Position numbers and translations under genes: made by a program. From Allgaiera indica (GTDB taxonomy: Bacteria; Pseudomonadota; Alphaproteobacteria; Rhodobacterales; Rhodobacteraceae): a stretch of 64,000 bases of DNA. Under the pieces are notes generated by a model. The model was not told where the DNA came from. It saw only the letters and a list, made by a program, of their open reading frames with translations, and searched no databases. Shown here piece after piece: positions 8,877 to 17,701 of the stretch (position 1 is its first letter; every line of letters begins with the position of its first letter). The stretch lies in NCBI RefSeq assembly GCF_900106675.1, contig NZ_FNOB01000008.1, positions 62,001-126,000 on the forward strand. Direction: 5' to 3'.

Positions 8877-10790
8877 ATGATGAAGAACCTCTCGGACAAC
8901 TTGCACTCGGTGGCACCGAAAGGTGTTGTCTCGCCGGTGCCGGAGAAGCTGCAAGCCCCTGGTGTGGAGGACTTTCTTTCCGAACTGGAAGGGCTCGACC
9001 ACGCGGCCACGCGGAACGGACCCTTTGGGATGCGCAATGCCGCGGTCGCCCCGCGAATCGAGGCCCCGGGCCCAGCGGGCGACGGTGCCGAACCGGCTGC
9101 GGGATACGACGCCCTCGCCAACCTGGCGATCCCGCCGCAAGGCTTTGACGCCGAGGCCGGCAAGGCCGCGCAAGCCGCGCTGCGGATCGACCCGGCGGCG
9201 AAGGCTTCGCCGGAACCCGGGCGGGACACGCCCGCTCCGCCCCTGTCAAAGGCTACCCGCCAACCGCAGACGGACGAGGGGGAAACCCGGGCGGCGCCCA
9301 CGCCCCCCATACCGACCATCGAGGGCATAGAACCCAATATATCCCAGGCGTCGGCTTCCGCTGACGTGACGCCTCTTGCGGCGGTGTTCGACAGGTCCGC
9401 CTCGGCCCCGTTGCAGGACAGGCCGAAGGTTGCTTCCGGCCAAACCGCACCGCGGCCCGGGGAAGGAGCCGCCCCGTCCGAACCGGAAACCTGGCGCGAT
9501 GACACCGCAGCATCGGCCGACGCGCATCAGACCCCAGCTTTGGCTTGGGGCCAGGTCCAAGCCGTGCCATCCGCCGCACCGACGCCGGATCCGCCAGCAC
9601 CGGGAACGAGCAGCCCGGACGCCTGGGCCATTCGAACCGCTAACAGCGCGGGCGAAGCAGTGGAAAGCGAAGGATCACTGCCCGTCCGTTCCGGCGCGTT
9701 GCACAGGTCTGGGGCCGACCTTCCAATATCTTCCGCGCTGCGCCCACCGGTGCCGGATCCGGCGGCGAATCCGGCGACCACGCCACGCCCAGGCGACAAC
9801 GACGCAGGCCAAGTCCGGCCTGCGACGGAGGCAGCCGCGACCCAGGCACCGACGAAGGCCGTTTCCTCCGAACCGGCAACGGCCCAGCCGCCCGAGACAA
9901 CCGGCATCGCACCTGTCAAAGCCGCCTCAACGCCGCATGCGGGGGCGACGAGTACCCAACAGATCAAGGCCGAAGGCTCCGCCAGCGCGACAATTGCCCT
10001 GACGCAAACCGTTGCCGGGATGGCAGCCGCGGCACGACAACCGCCCTCGCTGCCAACGCCGCCGCCAGCACAACTGGCGACACCAGGAACCGCGCAGCAG
10101 ACGACACCGCTTCCGACACGACCGGCGACACCGCAAACGGGTTCGGAACTTGCGGCGCAGTTCAGCGCGGACAGCCACCAGGCTCAGCCCCAGCGCTCTG
10201 CCCATGGCTTGCCGGGGCCGGGTTCCGCAAGCTTCGTCGCGCTGGAAACGGCGGTCGCTGCGGCTCCGCGCAGCCTGGATAGCGCCGTGCCCGACGAAGC
10301 CGGCCTAGGGGCCGCCCCGCAGGTTTCGACGGCCGGTAGCGCACATTCCGCGGCCCAGCCCGCCACCTCGGACTCGGGCCCCGCGGCGCGGCCGGTGGCG
10401 GTGCAACTGGCCGCTGCCACCGCGCGGCACAATGCCGACGGCACGATCGAGGTCAACCTGTCGCCGCAGGAGCTTGGGCGCGTGCGCATGGTGATCCATC
10501 ACGACGGGGCGGTGATGAATGTCGCGATCCACGCCGACCGTTCGGACACGCTCGATCTGATGCGGCGCCATGCGGAAGTGCTGGCCCAGGAATTCCGCGC
10601 CCAGGGCTACAGCGGCACCGCCTTCGCCTTCAGCGGCGGAGATGGGAGCGCGTCCGGCGGGCAGGATCGTCCGCCCGTGCCCGACGCCCCGCCACCATCC
10701 CCGTCTTCGGTGGCAGCTACGCAGGCGCCGCAGACGATGGCCGCGCACCGCGCCCGCGGCGTGGCCGAGGGCCTCGACCTTCGGCTTTGA
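8877..10790 (+). CDS. fliK: Flagellar hook-length control protein FliK
   Basis: FliK is a secreted molecular ruler that sets hook length and switches export to filament proteins. Residues up to about 520 are low-complexity, Pro/Ala/Thr/Ser-rich linker; the C-terminal hook domain (about 525-600) carries NADGTIEVNLSPQELGRVRM and the following MNVAIHADRSDTLDLM, the diagnostic substrate-switch core. ATG 8877 is the first ATG; a TTG two codons upstream is an alternative. It is transcribed toward flgD, 25 bases on. The long disordered middle is usual for FliK and poorly conserved between species. Confidence 0.92.
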   Translation: MMKNLSDNLHSVAPKGVVSPVPEKLQAPGVEDFLSELEGLDHAATRNGPFGMRNAAVAPRIEAPGPAGDGAEPAAGYDALANLAIPPQGFDAEAGKAAQAALRIDPAAKASPEPGRDTPAPPLSKATRQPQTDEGETRAAPTPPIPTIEGIEPNISQASASADVTPLAAVFDRSASAPLQDRPKVASGQTAPRPGEGAAPSEPETWRDDTAASADAHQTPALAWGQVQAVPSAAPTPDPPAPGTSSPDAWAIRTANSAGEAVESEGSLPVRSGALHRSGADLPISSALRPPVPDPAANPATTPRPGDNDAGQVRPATEAAATQAPTKAVSSEPATAQPPETTGIAPVKAASTPHAGATSTQQIKAEGSASATIALTQTVAGMAAAARQPPSLPTPPPAQLATPGTAQQTTPLPTRPATPQTGSELAAQFSADSHQAQPQRSAHGLPGPGSASFVALETAVAAAPRSLDSAVPDEAGLGAAPQVSTAGSAHSAAQPATSDSGPAARPVAVQLAAATARHNADGTIEVNLSPQELGRVRMVIHHDGAVMNVAIHADRSDTLDLMRRHAEVLAQEFRAQGYSGTAFAFSGGDGSASGGQDRPPVPDAPPPSPSSVAATQAPQTMAAHRARGVAEGLDLRL

Positions 10791-10815
10791 TACCCGTTCA
10801 GAAAGGAACCCGCCG

Positions 10816-11502
10816 ATGCAGATAAGCCAAAATCCCTCCCCGTCGGCAACCCCGGCAAGCGCCACCTCCGGGAAGGCCGCCGCCGACCAGGCCGCGGCCC
10901 AGCCCGCCGCGCTGAGCCCGGATTTCGAGACGTTCCTGAAGATGCTGACCACGCAGTTGAAGAACCAGGACCCGCTGAACCCGATGGATTCCGCCGACTA
11001 CGCGGTGCAATTGGCCACCTTCTCGGGGGTCGAGCAGCAGATGAAGACCAATCAACTGCTGGATGGGCTGTCGTCGCAGATGGGCGCGATGGGCATGGCC
11101 CAGCTGGCCGGATGGGTGGGGATGGAGGCGCAGACGACGGAACCGGTGTGGTTCGGCGGCAGCCCGCTGACGCTATCGGTCGCGCCAAAGGCGGGATCCG
11201 ACCGGGCCGTATTGGTGGCACGCGACGCCACCGGCGCCGAGGTAGCCCGCACCGAGGCCGGCGGCACCTCGGGCGAGATCGCCTGGGCGGGCACCAAGGC
11301 CAACGGGGCGCCGCTGCCCTCGGGGGCCTATAGCTTCGCGCTTGAAAGCTACCGCGACGACAGCCTTGTGGCGACCGAACCCGTCGCCGCCTATGGCCGC
11401 ATCCTCGAGGCGCGCGCGGGCGACGGCGGCCCGGTTCTGGTGATGCAGGGCGGCGGCGAGGTGGCGGCCACCGCGATCAGCGCCCTGCGCGCGCCCGGAT
11501 AG
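10816..11502 (+). CDS. flgD: Flagellar hook assembly protein FlgD
   Basis: FlgD caps the growing hook and places FlgE subunits. The N-terminal domain has the typical FLKMLTTQLKNQDPLNPMDS and YAVQLATFSGVEQQMKTNQ segments (about residues 38-78), followed by a beta-rich cap domain with FlgD Ig-like features (PLPSGAYSFALE). Length is 228 residues. AAAGGAA precedes ATG 10816. It follows fliK closely, so the two probably form one transcription unit. Confidence 0.96.
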   Translation: MQISQNPSPSATPASATSGKAAADQAAAQPAALSPDFETFLKMLTTQLKNQDPLNPMDSADYAVQLATFSGVEQQMKTNQLLDGLSSQMGAMGMAQLAGWVGMEAQTTEPVWFGGSPLTLSVAPKAGSDRAVLVARDATGAEVARTEAGGTSGEIAWAGTKANGAPLPSGAYSFALESYRDDSLVATEPVAAYGRILEARAGDGGPVLVMQGGGEVAATAISALRAPG

Positions 11503-11604
11503 GCCCCGGCGCGAAAGCCGAAGGTGGCTTGCCCCCTTTAACATCGGGGCATTTCGCGTTACATCCCGGCAACTTTTCGACAAGATCGATTGCAGGAGGT
11601 CCGG

Positions 11605-12627
11605 ATGGGCTACAAGGTCGTCGTTGCCGGCGCCACGGGAAACGTGGGTCGCGAAATGCTGAACATTCTTGCCGAGCGGCAATTCCCCGTCGACGAGATC
11701 GCCGCGCTGGCCTCGCGCCGCAGCCTGGGCACCGAGGTAAGCTTTGGCGAAAAGACCCTCAAGACCCAGGACCTGGACACGTTCGATTTCAGCGGCTGGG
11801 ACATCGCGCTGTTCGCCGTGGGCTCTGGCCCGACCAAGGAATACGCGCCCAGGGCGGCCAAGGCCGGCTGCGTGGTGATCGACAATTCCTCGCTCTACCG
11901 CTACGACCCCGACGTGCCGCTGGTCGTGCCGGAGGTGAACGCCGAAGCGGTCGACGGCTACACCAGGAAGAACATCATCGCGAACCCCAATTGCTCGACC
12001 GCGCAGATGGTCGTGGCACTGAAGCCGCTGCATGACCGCGCGCGCATCAAGCGCGTGGTGGTCAGCACCTATCAATCGGTTTCCGGCGCCGGCAAGGAGG
12101 GGATGGACGAGCTTTGGGATCAGACCAAGGCGGTCTACAACCCGACGGACGACCTGACGCCGAAGAAGTTCACCAAGCAGATCGCCTTCAACGTCATTCC
12201 CCATATCGACGTCTTCCTCGACTCTGGCGAGACCAAGGAGGAATGGAAGATGGTCGCCGAGACGAAGAAGATCGTCGACCCCAAGATCAAGGTGACGGCG
12301 ACCTGCGTGCGGGTGCCGGTGTTCGTCGGCCATTCCGAGGCGATCAACATCGAATTCGAGGATTTCCTTGACGCGGACGAGGCGCGCGACATCCTGCGCG
12401 AGGCGCCCGGCGTTATGGTCATCGACAAGCGTGAGGACGGCGGTTACGCGACGCCGGTCGAATGCGTCGGCGATTTCGCCACGTTCATCAGCCGCATCCG
12501 CCAGGATTCGACAATCGACAACGGCCTGAACCTGTGGTGCGTTTCCGACAACCTGCGCAAAGGCGCGGCCCTGAACGCGGTGCAGATCGCCGAGACCCTG
12601 GGCAACCGCTGCCTGAAAAAGGGCTGA
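11605..12627 (+). CDS. asd: Aspartate-semialdehyde dehydrogenase
   Basis: Reduces aspartyl phosphate to aspartate semialdehyde with NADPH, the branch-point step to lysine/diaminopimelate, threonine and methionine. The Rossmann motif GATGNVG (residues 9-15), the active-site Cys130 in NPNCSTAQMV and VSTYQSVSGAGKEG are intact over 340 residues. ATG 11605 follows AGGAGG at the right spacing. It stands alone, about 100 bases after flgD, and ends in a strong terminator hairpin shared with the convergent carbonic anhydrase gene. Confidence 0.97.
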   Translation: MGYKVVVAGATGNVGREMLNILAERQFPVDEIAALASRRSLGTEVSFGEKTLKTQDLDTFDFSGWDIALFAVGSGPTKEYAPRAAKAGCVVIDNSSLYRYDPDVPLVVPEVNAEAVDGYTRKNIIANPNCSTAQMVVALKPLHDRARIKRVVVSTYQSVSGAGKEGMDELWDQTKAVYNPTDDLTPKKFTKQIAFNVIPHIDVFLDSGETKEEWKMVAETKKIVDPKIKVTATCVRVPVFVGHSEAINIEFEDFLDADEARDILREAPGVMVIDKREDGGYATPVECVGDFATFISRIRQDSTIDNGLNLWCVSDNLRKGAALNAVQIAETLGNRCLKKG

Positions 12628-12650
12628 CACGCGCCCCACGACAAGGACAT

Positions 12651-12685
12651 GCCCCGCACCGGCACCAAGCCGGCGCGGGGCTTTT
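12651..12685 (+). terminator. Rho-independent terminator of asd
   Basis: GCCCCGC and CCGGC arms pair with GCCGG and GCGGGGC, giving a 12-bp stem with one mismatch and a 5-base loop, directly followed by TTTT. It lies 24 bases after the asd stop. Confidence 0.9.
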
Positions 12686-12721
12686 CATCTACCGGCCGGC
12701 GCGCTCGAAGCCCGCGCGCCG

Positions 12722-13372
12722 CTAGACCTTGACGAACACCTTCTTCGCGGGATCGTATTGCTCCAGGTCGCCTTCGCCGATGTCGTTCCACAGGCCGTGT
12801 AGCGTCATCACCTCGCTCTCGACCGCATCACGCACGAAGGGGAAGGTCATCAGGTTTTCCAGGCTGACCAGCACCGCCTCGCGCTCCATCGCCGAGGTCC
12901 GCGCGGCTGGGTCCGCGATATCCGCGGTCCGCTCGTATCCCGGCCGCAGCAGATCCATCCAGCGCCCGACATAGCTGGCCTTTTCCTCCAGTTCCGGCGC
13001 CGCGCCCGAACACATGTCGAAACAGCCCTTCACCCCGCCGCAGTTGGAATGCCCCAGCACGACGATATGTGCCACCTTCAGCACGTTCACCGCGTATTCC
13101 AGCGCCGCCGATGTGCCGTGCAGATCGCCATCGGGCTTATGCGGCGGCACCAGGTTGGCGATGTTGCGGTGAATGAAGAACTCTCCCTGATCGGCACCGA
13201 AGATCGAGGTCACATGCACCCGGCTGTCGCAGCACGAGATCACCATCGCGCGCGGATGCTGCCCTTCGTTCGCGAGACGCTTGTACCACGCCTTGTTGTC
13301 GTTATAGGCGGTGGCTTTCCAGCCGTGGTAGCGCTGAACCAGATAGGCGGGAAGCGGTGTCGCGTATTGCAT
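12722..13372 (-). CDS. Beta-class carbonic anhydrase
   Basis: Zinc enzyme interconverting CO2 and bicarbonate, likely supplying bicarbonate to carboxylases. The zinc ligands are visible: Cys47 with the catalytic Asp-Arg dyad in CCDSR (47-51), then His108 and Cys111 in GHSNCGG. Length 216 residues is typical. ATG 13372 has CAGGAGA six bases upstream. It is monocistronic and convergent with asd. An isolated bicarbonate-supplying enzyme would fit a cell using the ethylmalonyl-CoA pathway, but this link is inference. Confidence 0.95.
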   Translation of the reverse strand: MQYATPLPAYLVQRYHGWKATAYNDNKAWYKRLANEGQHPRAMVISCCDSRVHVTSIFGADQGEFFIHRNIANLVPPHKPDGDLHGTSAALEYAVNVLKVAHIVVLGHSNCGGVKGCFDMCSGAAPELEEKASYVGRWMDLLRPGYERTADIADPAARTSAMEREAVLVSLENLMTFPFVRDAVESEVMTLHGLWNDIGEGDLEQYDPAKKVFVKV

Positions 13373-13516
13373 CGAGAATCTCCTGGCACGAACATTCTGG
13401 GCCTTCCTAGGGCGCATTTTCAGGAAATTCGAGCGGTTTTCCAGCCTGGTTCAACCTTTTCTTCAAGCCCACGGATCATCCTGCACCTGGGTGAAGAAAT
13501 GGGGAATAGGTGGGAT

Positions 13517-13900
13517 ATGACATCCAATATCGCCGTTTTGCGGCTTGAAGAGCAGGTGCAGATAGATCCTGCGCGGTTCGAAAAACTCTGCGCACGCCAC
13601 GGGACATCCTGCGCCGAAAACCTGATGGCTCGCGTCGTCGGAGAACTGGCGCTGGTGCTGTCCGCGATGGTCGGCCAGTATTCCGAGGGCAATCTGAAGG
13701 GCTTCGCCCGGGGTCTGCGCAACTTGCGTCGGCTGGCGGATGAGGTCGGAATGCAGACCCTGTCGCGCGCGACCGAAGGCGTGAGGGTCAGCCTCAGACG
13801 CGGGGATTCCACCGCGCTGGCCGCGACCTGGGCGCGTTGCCTGCGGCTGGGGGAACAATCGCTGCTTTCCGACTGGGATGCGCGGGATCTTTCGGGCTAA
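13517..13900 (+). CDS. Small helical protein of unknown function
   Basis: A 127-residue protein (MTSNIAVLRLEEQVQIDPAR) predicted as a bundle of amphipathic helices, without signal peptide or membrane segment. The central region, ending LRNLRRLADEVGMQTLSRAT, faintly recalls Hpt four-helix proteins, but I see no conserved phospho-acceptor His in the right place, so I do not assign that function. A start six codons earlier (13499) is possible; neither has a strong ribosome site. It is divergent from the carbonic anhydrase gene and 70 bases before the aminopeptidase gene. Confidence 0.65.
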   Translation: MTSNIAVLRLEEQVQIDPARFEKLCARHGTSCAENLMARVVGELALVLSAMVGQYSEGNLKGFARGLRNLRRLADEVGMQTLSRATEGVRVSLRRGDSTALAATWARCLRLGEQSLLSDWDARDLSG

Positions 13901-13970
13901 GCCTTTGCGGGGCGGCCAGGAACCGGATAGCCTGCGGGCGATGCCGAACCGGACCGGTAGAGGAGCCGCC

Positions 13971-15356
13971 ATGAGTCTCAGCTTCGCCCCGCGCGACACG
14001 CCTGCGTTGCCGCTTTACATCGTGCCACAAGCAGAGCTTGCGACCTGGCTGACCGATCAGCCGGACCCGGTGGCGCGCTGGATCAAGGCGACCGCCTATG
14101 ATGCGGCCCCGGGCGCGCTGGCCCTGCTGCCCGACGGCAGCGGTGCGCTGGCTGGCGCGGTGATTGGCGCCGACGGGCCCAAGGAACGCGTCCGGGGTCG
14201 CTTTGGCCTGGCCCGCGCGGCCAGCCAGTTGCCGCAGGGCGTGTGGAAGATCGCCTCGCCCCTGGCCCCCGATGAGGCGGAAGAGGCTGCCCTGGGCTGG
14301 CTTCTGGCCAGCTACCGCTTCGCGCGCTACAGCCGCGACCCCGACGCGCCCTGCGCCCTCCTACAAGCGCCCCAGGGCGTCGATGCCACCCGGGTCGAAG
14401 CGATCGCCGCCGGCGAGGTGCTGACCCGCGATCTGATCAATACCCCTGCCTCCGACATGGGCCCGCAAGAGCTGGAGGCCGCGACCCGCGCCCTGGCCGA
14501 AGACTTCGGCGCCGCCTTCAACGCGGTCACGGGGGAAGACCTGCTAAGGCACAACTTCCCGATGATCCATGCGGTCGGCCGCGCCTCGCCCCGTGCGCCG
14601 CGGCTGCTGGAGGTCACCTGGGGCGAAGCGGGGCCCTTGCTGACGCTGGTCGGCAAGGGGGTGTGTTTCGATACCGGCGGGCTGGATCTGAAACCCGCGT
14701 CGGCAATGGGGCTGATGAAGAAGGATATGGGCGGCGCGGCCACCGTGCTGGGACTGGCGCGGATGATCATGGCGCTGGCCCTGCCGCTGCGGCTGCGGGT
14801 GTTGATCCCGGCGGTCGAGAATTCGGTCGCGGGCGAGGCCTTTCGCCCCGGCGACATCCTGACCAGCCGCAAGGGCCTGACGGTCGAGGTGAACAATACC
14901 GATGCCGAGGGCCGTCTGGTGCTGGCCGACGCGCTGGCGCTGGCTTGCGAAGACGCCCCCGATCTGGTGGTCTCGATGGCCACGCTGACCGGCGCGGCGC
15001 GGGTGGCGGTGGGGCCGGATCTTGCCCCCTTCTACACCGATGACGACGGCGATGCGCAGACCCTGCTGCACGCTGGACGCAGGGTGGGCGATCCGCTGTG
15101 GCGCATGCCCTTCTGGGACCCCTACGAGGAAATGATAGAACCCGGTATCGCCGATCTCGACAACGCGCCCTCGGGCGGAATGGCGGGTTCCATCACCGCG
15201 GCGCTGTTCCTGCGCCGCTTCGCGCAGGGCACGCGCTACATCCATTTCGACATCTATGGCCATCAGCCGAAACCCGCCCCCGCCCGCCCCAAGGGCGGCG
15301 TCGGCCAGGGTGCCCGCGCGATCCTCGACGCCCTGCCCGGCCTGTTGGGGATCTGA
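13971..15356 (+). CDS. M17 leucyl aminopeptidase family protein
   Basis: A 461-residue cytosolic metalloaminopeptidase removing N-terminal residues from peptides. Family motifs are intact: GKGVCFDTGG (229-238) with the metal-binding Lys/Asp nearby, and the signature NTDAEGRL (309-316), which carries two metal ligands. The N-terminal domain is shorter than in E. coli PepA and closer to the PepB-like alphaproteobacterial group. AGGAG precedes ATG 13971. The stop is one base before the ATG of an NlpC/P60 hydrolase, so the two are coupled, possibly for turnover of cell-wall peptides. Confidence 0.93.
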   Translation: MSLSFAPRDTPALPLYIVPQAELATWLTDQPDPVARWIKATAYDAAPGALALLPDGSGALAGAVIGADGPKERVRGRFGLARAASQLPQGVWKIASPLAPDEAEEAALGWLLASYRFARYSRDPDAPCALLQAPQGVDATRVEAIAAGEVLTRDLINTPASDMGPQELEAATRALAEDFGAAFNAVTGEDLLRHNFPMIHAVGRASPRAPRLLEVTWGEAGPLLTLVGKGVCFDTGGLDLKPASAMGLMKKDMGGAATVLGLARMIMALALPLRLRVLIPAVENSVAGEAFRPGDILTSRKGLTVEVNNTDAEGRLVLADALALACEDAPDLVVSMATLTGAARVAVGPDLAPFYTDDDGDAQTLLHAGRRVGDPLWRMPFWDPYEEMIEPGIADLDNAPSGGMAGSITAALFLRRFAQGTRYIHFDIYGHQPKPAPARPKGGVGQGARAILDALPGLLGI

Positions 15357-15357
15357 C

Positions 15358-16200
15358 ATGCACGACCGCCGCCTCATGCCCGCCAATGGCCGTGTGGCCC
15401 ATGTCTCGCTTCAGGGCCTGGTCACGGCCGACCGGTTCGTCCCCGGCCGCTGGCACCGTGTCATCGCGCCGGTCGCGGATCTGCTGATCCGCCCCAACGG
15501 CCCGCGTGACCGGCAGCTTCTGTTCGGCGCCCGCGTTCTGGTGCTGGAGGAATTCGAAGGCCACGCCTTCCTACAGGCCGAACGTGACGGCTATGTCGGT
15601 TATGTCGCCCTTGGTATGCTGGGCCCCGACGCCCAGGCCAGCCACTGGGTTAGCGCCCCGGCCACCCATCTTTATCCCGAGCCCTCGATCAAGACGCCCG
15701 AGGTCGCGCGGCTGTCGCTGGGGGCGCGGCTGACGATCGTGACCGAGCACGGCCAATTCGCCGAAACAGCAGAGGGCCAGTTCGCGATCGCCCGCCACAT
15801 CCGGCCTATCGGCGCCTGGGCCGACGATCCGGTTGCGGTGGCCGAAAGCCTGCTGGGCACGCCCTACCTCTGGGGCGGCGATTCGCGCGACGGCATCGAT
15901 TGCTCGGGCCTGGTGCAATTGTCACTGCTGGCTTGCGGCATCAAATGCCCCGCCGACAGCGATCTGCAACAAGCCCGTCTCGGACGGCCGCTGGCAGAGG
16001 GCGAGCCGCCCCGTAGAGGCGATCTGATATTCTGGAAGGGTCATGTTGCCTTCGTCTCCGGGCCGGATCGGATCATCCATGCGAATGGTCATGCGATGGC
16101 GGCCGCCGAGGAAGGCTTGCAGGAGGCGATCGACCGCATTGCCGCGACGGGCGAAGGCGCAGTGACCGCGATGAAGCGGATCGCGGCCCCCGACGGATAG
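15358..16200 (+). CDS. NlpC/P60 family cell-wall peptidase
   Basis: A 280-residue protein with SH3-like segments in the N-terminal half and a C-terminal NlpC/P60 cysteine peptidase domain: catalytic Cys182 in GIDCSGLVQ, His229 in KGHVAF and the third polar residue at His241. Such enzymes cleave gamma-D-glutamyl-diaminopimelate bonds in peptidoglycan peptides. No signal peptide is obvious, so it may act on recycled muropeptides in the cytoplasm, which would fit its coupling to an M17 aminopeptidase (TGA-C-ATG junction). Confidence 0.9.
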   Translation: MHDRRLMPANGRVAHVSLQGLVTADRFVPGRWHRVIAPVADLLIRPNGPRDRQLLFGARVLVLEEFEGHAFLQAERDGYVGYVALGMLGPDAQASHWVSAPATHLYPEPSIKTPEVARLSLGARLTIVTEHGQFAETAEGQFAIARHIRPIGAWADDPVAVAESLLGTPYLWGGDSRDGIDCSGLVQLSLLACGIKCPADSDLQQARLGRPLAEGEPPRRGDLIFWKGHVAFVSGPDRIIHANGHAMAAAEEGLQEAIDRIAATGEGAVTAMKRIAAPDG

Positions 16201-16213
16201 CCGGGGGCACTTT

Positions 16214-16275
16214 GCGGGATATCCGCCCCAGAAAGCAGGCGGAAAGGGCCTTCTTTCCGGAAAAAATATCCCCCA
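16214..16275. repeat. Imperfect inverted-repeat element
   Basis: Arms GCGGGATATCCGCCCCAGAA and, on the other strand, GGGGGATATTTTTTCCGGAA pair imperfectly around a short centre. A close relative of the second arm occurs at 28707-28735 before the AEC transporter gene, so this looks like a dispersed intergenic element rather than a local hairpin. Confidence 0.55.
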
Positions 16276-16286
16276 GAAGCCAAGAA

Positions 16287-16304
16287 GGCCCGTGGCTTCG
16301 GGCC
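16287..16304 (-). terminator. Terminator-like hairpin after the DUF2794 gene
   Basis: Read on the minus strand, GGCCCG-AAGCCA-CGGGCC is followed by TTCTT. It begins 3 bases past the stop codon of the DUF2794 gene. The stem is short (6 bp) but GC-only. Confidence 0.55.
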
Positions 16305-16306
16305 CG

Positions 16307-16654
16307 CTAATCCACAGGCCGGATCAGCTTTCGCTCAAGCACCCGCAGCACGGTGGGCAGGTCGTGCCCGCGGCGCAGGATCTGGCCATCCATGCCCACC
16401 ACCGAATACATGCCCTGCCGGTTGCGCAGACGCGGTCGCTTCTCGATCCGGTAGAGCGGATGCTCGGCGGTGCGCCGGAACACCGAAAAGACCGCCACCT
16501 CGCGCAGGCAGGAGATCCCGTAGTCGCGCCACTCCGCTGCAGCGACCATGCGCCCATAAAGGCCCAGGATCGCCCCCAATTCGCGTCGGTCGAAGCTGAC
16601 CTGTTCGGGAATGACCTGGTGCAGCGATGTCGGAGGCGGCGGCTGGGCGTTCAT
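16307..16654 (-). CDS. DUF2794 domain protein
   Basis: A 115-residue protein matching DUF2794, a small alphaproteobacterial family of unknown function; the core SFDRRELGAILGLYGRMVAA and the C-terminal GHDLPTVLRVLERKLIRP are recognisable. ATG 16654 is preferred because residues upstream are not family-like, though no strong ribosome site is seen. It has no membrane segment. It stands between convergent plus-strand genes and the phenylacetate region and appears to be monocistronic. Confidence 0.8.
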   Translation of the reverse strand: MNAQPPPPTSLHQVIPEQVSFDRRELGAILGLYGRMVAAAEWRDYGISCLREVAVFSVFRRTAEHPLYRIEKRPRLRNRQGMYSVVGMDGQILRRGHDLPTVLRVLERKLIRPVD

Positions 16655-16859
16655 ATCCGTGATGGTGCCCGCGCCGGCTGTGCAAATCAAGCGCCGTCAG
16701 ATTTCGGCCCTAAAAGCACCCTCGAAACGCCCTGCCGCGATCTTCATGGTGCCGCGTTTCGCCGCGATCTTCGACCGTAGCGAAAGACGCTACCCGGTGC
16801 CGCGCGTTAACAGCCCCCATCCAGTCTGCGGCACCGGGGACTTTCGCGGAACGAGGGTG

Positions 16860-16881
16860 CCCCCGCCGGTCATGGCGGGGG
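16860..16881. terminator. Hairpin after the paaX-like gene
   Basis: CCCCCGCC-GGTCAT-GGCGGGGG forms a perfect 8-bp stem. On the plus strand it is followed by TTTCGTT; on the minus strand, the strand of the flanking genes, there is no U-run. It lies 6 bases past the stop of the PaaX-like gene. Confidence 0.55.
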
Positions 16882-16887
16882 TTTCGT

Positions 16888-17691
16888 TCATTCCGGCCCC
16901 CGGAACCGCCGCGCCATTGCGGGCAGCGGCGGGGGCATCGCCGGAAAACCGGGATCTTCCGCGTCGCACCAGGCTTCTGACGGCGGCAAAAGCCGTGCGT
17001 AGACGGCCGCGACCCGTCCGCGGGCATCGTCCAGCCCCTCTGGCAGCAAACCTTGGGGAATTTCGGGAAACCGCAGCACGATCCGGCGCCAGCGGTGGAT
17101 CAGCAGCACCCGCGCCGCCATCGCCGACAGCGGGTCTTGCGGCATCGCCGAGAGGGCCTCGATATCCGCCCCCAGCCGTTCGAGCGCCGCGCGATGCGGA
17201 TCCGACAGAAGTCGCGCCGCCAAGGTGTCCGCCGAGGCCATCAGCTGCCCGCTAACGGTGATGCCGCCATCAGCCGGCTGTCTGTCCGCATCGGCACACA
17301 GCCAGGCGCCGCCGCCAAGATCCAGCGCGCCCTCGGGCGGCTCGGGGGAAAGACCCAGCACCCAGGCGCCGGGGTTTTCGTGCCGGGGCGGCGCATAAAT
17401 GCGCCCCGATGCCGGCGCGAATTCAGCGACACCGCCCTTGCTGAGCCGGTAGAAGCTGTTGCGCCCCTCGCGGTCGCGTTCCAGCCAGCCGTCGGCCGCC
17501 AGGCGCGACAGCGCGGTGCGCAGCGCGCCGCCCTCGACCCCCAGCCGTTCCATCAGCCGCTGAAGCCGGGCCGCCGCGACCCGCCCGCCGCGCGGCTGCA
17601 CGGCATCGCCGAAGAACGAAATCACCAGCGACCACACCCGAAGGCGGCCCTCGGCGGCGAGCGATTGCAAAAGCGGTGCGAGCGGATCCAT
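16888..17691 (-). CDS. paaX: PaaX family transcriptional regulator
   Basis: PaaX proteins repress phenylacetate catabolic genes and are released by phenylacetyl-CoA. This 267-residue protein (from ATG 17691) has an N-terminal winged helix, segment RLQRLMERLGVEGGALRTAL then SRLAADGWLERDREG, followed by the PaaX central domain (GAWVLGL) and the C-terminal helical domain RWRRIVLRFPEIPQGLLPEG. It begins 10 bases after the paaZ stop on the same strand, so it is probably cotranscribed with paaZ and could autoregulate the cluster. Confidence 0.88.
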   Translation of the reverse strand: MDPLAPLLQSLAAEGRLRVWSLVISFFGDAVQPRGGRVAAARLQRLMERLGVEGGALRTALSRLAADGWLERDREGRNSFYRLSKGGVAEFAPASGRIYAPPRHENPGAWVLGLSPEPPEGALDLGGGAWLCADADRQPADGGITVSGQLMASADTLAARLLSDPHRAALERLGADIEALSAMPQDPLSAMAARVLLIHRWRRIVLRFPEIPQGLLPEGLDDARGRVAAVYARLLPPSEAWCDAEDPGFPAMPPPLPAMARRFRGPE

Positions 17692-17701
17692 CCGCACAGG
17701 T

